Assembly (NCBI GenBank): GCA_049600855.1
Contig: JBMYQA010000029.1
Coordinates: 1 to 35,022, forward strand
Direction of reading: 5' to 3'
DNA length: 35,022 nt
Origin: JBMYQA01 sp049600855
Lineage (GTDB): Bacteria > Bacteroidota > Bacteroidia > Cytophagales > Flammeovirgaceae
A program made the position numbers and the translations under genes. The notes beneath the pieces were generated by a model, which was not told the origin of the DNA, did no database searches, and saw only the letters and a program-made list of their open reading frames with translations. Each line of letters opens with the position of its first letter. The stretch's first letter is position 1. Of this stretch, positions 34,442 to 35,022 are shown one piece after another.

Positions 34442-35022
34442 ATGAAAAACATTAACCTGCTCTCAGCTAATCAAAGACCTGAATTATTGAAAAAGCTTCG
34501 AACGGAAGAGTTTGATTTATTAGTGATTGGAGGAGGGATAACAGGAGCAGGGATTGCGTTAGATGCAGCCGCTAGAGGTTTTAAAACGGCATTAGTAGAA
34601 AAAAGTGATTTTGCCTCAGGAACGAGTAGTAAATCTACCAAGTTGATTCATGGAGGCTTGCGTTACCTCAAGCAATTTGAAATTGCCTTGGTACGCGAAG
34701 TAGGCAGCGAACGAGCAGTAGTGCATAAATTGGCGCCACATTTGGTGACTGCTGAAAAAATGCTCTTGCCCATCATCAAAGATGGCACCTATGGCAAATT
34801 ACTGACTTCAATAGGCTTGATGGTGTACGATGTATTGGCTGGTGTAGAAAGTGCTGATCAGCGCATCATGTACACAAAAGAGGAAACCTTAAAAAGTGAG
34901 CCTTTGTTAGACGAAGGCTATTTAGAAGGAGGAGGATATTATGCCGAATATCGTACTGACGATGCGCGTTTAACCATTGAGGTGATTAAAACAGCAAATT
35001 TCATGGGAGCTGCTTGTGCAAA
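34442..35022 (+). CDS. glpD: glycerol-3-phosphate dehydrogenase, FAD-dependent (3' end outside window)
   Basis: 193 codons are visible before the window ends. The enzyme oxidises glycerol 3-phosphate to dihydroxyacetone phosphate at the inner membrane and feeds electrons to quinone. After a short N-terminal segment (MKNINLLSANQRPELLKKLR), the FAD dinucleotide fold reads LLVIGGGITGAGIALDAAAR, then VEKSDFASGTSSKSTKLIHG and GLRYLKQFEIALVREVGSER, both signatures of GlpD. LLPIIKDGTYGKLL and YYAEYRTDDARLTIEVIK follow, as in the family. The start ATG is the first in frame. Confidence 0.96.
   Translation, partial: MKNINLLSANQRPELLKKLRTEEFDLLVIGGGITGAGIALDAAARGFKTALVEKSDFASGTSSKSTKLIHGGLRYLKQFEIALVREVGSERAVVHKLAPHLVTAEKMLLPIIKDGTYGKLLTSIGLMVYDVLAGVESADQRIMYTKEETLKSEPLLDEGYLEGGGYYAEYRTDDARLTIEVIKTANFMGAACA

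Noticed and set aside
1..35022. CRISPR arrays, tRNA or rRNA genes
   Set aside because: No short direct repeats with regular unique spacers outside coding repeats, and no cloverleaf or rRNA text, were seen in any intergenic space.

Overview
The window is AT-rich and reads as the chromosome of a Bacteroidota bacterium, probably of the Cytophagales or a related marine/aquatic lineage; the genus cannot be fixed from sequence alone. The supporting signs are a hybrid two-component system (one-protein sensor kinase plus response regulator plus AraC domain), a secreted repeat protein ending in a type IX secretion (T9SS) sorting domain, OmpA-type and VPS10/sortilin-type secreted proteins, TAnnTTTG-like -7 promoter elements, and a Bacteroidota-style thi operon.

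Layout. 1-3703 (-): a very long FG-GAP/VCBS repeat protein with a T9SS tail, cut by the window edge. 3979-8121 (+): a divergent hybrid sensor/AraC regulator; the shared intergenic region holds two 17-bp direct repeats 21 bp apart, placed like AraC-type operators. 8296-8535 (+): an orphan RNA polymerase alpha-CTD-like protein. 8560-10864 (-): a sensor kinase/OmpR-PhoB-type regulator operon, with a helically phased array of TGTCA half-sites in front of it. 11092-12275: two convergent genes, a secreted lysine-rich protein and a lipoprotein with an extremely acidic, cysteine-containing tail. 12627-14178: an SGNH hydrolase split by a one-base frameshift. 14291-16261: an OmpA-domain protein and an M28 peptidase. 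16499-19554: beta-phosphoglucomutase and a GH65 disaccharide phosphorylase, a complete phosphorolytic maltose/trehalose-type route. 19821-23123: a large secreted BNR/VPS10 beta-propeller protein.

23210-26705 looks like an acquired island. A decayed tyrosine-recombinase remnant is followed by three unrelated PD-(D/E)XK nuclease genes in a row (PDDEXK_4-type, Rpn-type, Mrr-type) and then by a 150-bp element with 21-bp terminal inverted repeats. No methyltransferase is visible.

26762-33551 (-): a thiamin operon thiS-thiC-tenI/thiE-like-thiD-thiE-thiG-thiH followed by a thioredoxin-like gene, preceded by a TPP riboswitch and a promoter whose spacer contains a perfect 8+8 dyad. 33880-34323 (+): an RpiB/LacA/LacB-type isomerase homologue. 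34442 to the window end (+): glycerol-3-phosphate dehydrogenase glpD, incomplete.

The strongest candidates for something undescribed are the three-nuclease island with its recombinase relic, the two intergenic operator arrays that pair naturally with the adjacent regulators, and the orphan alpha-CTD protein. All functional calls rest on motif reading by eye; no database search was run.
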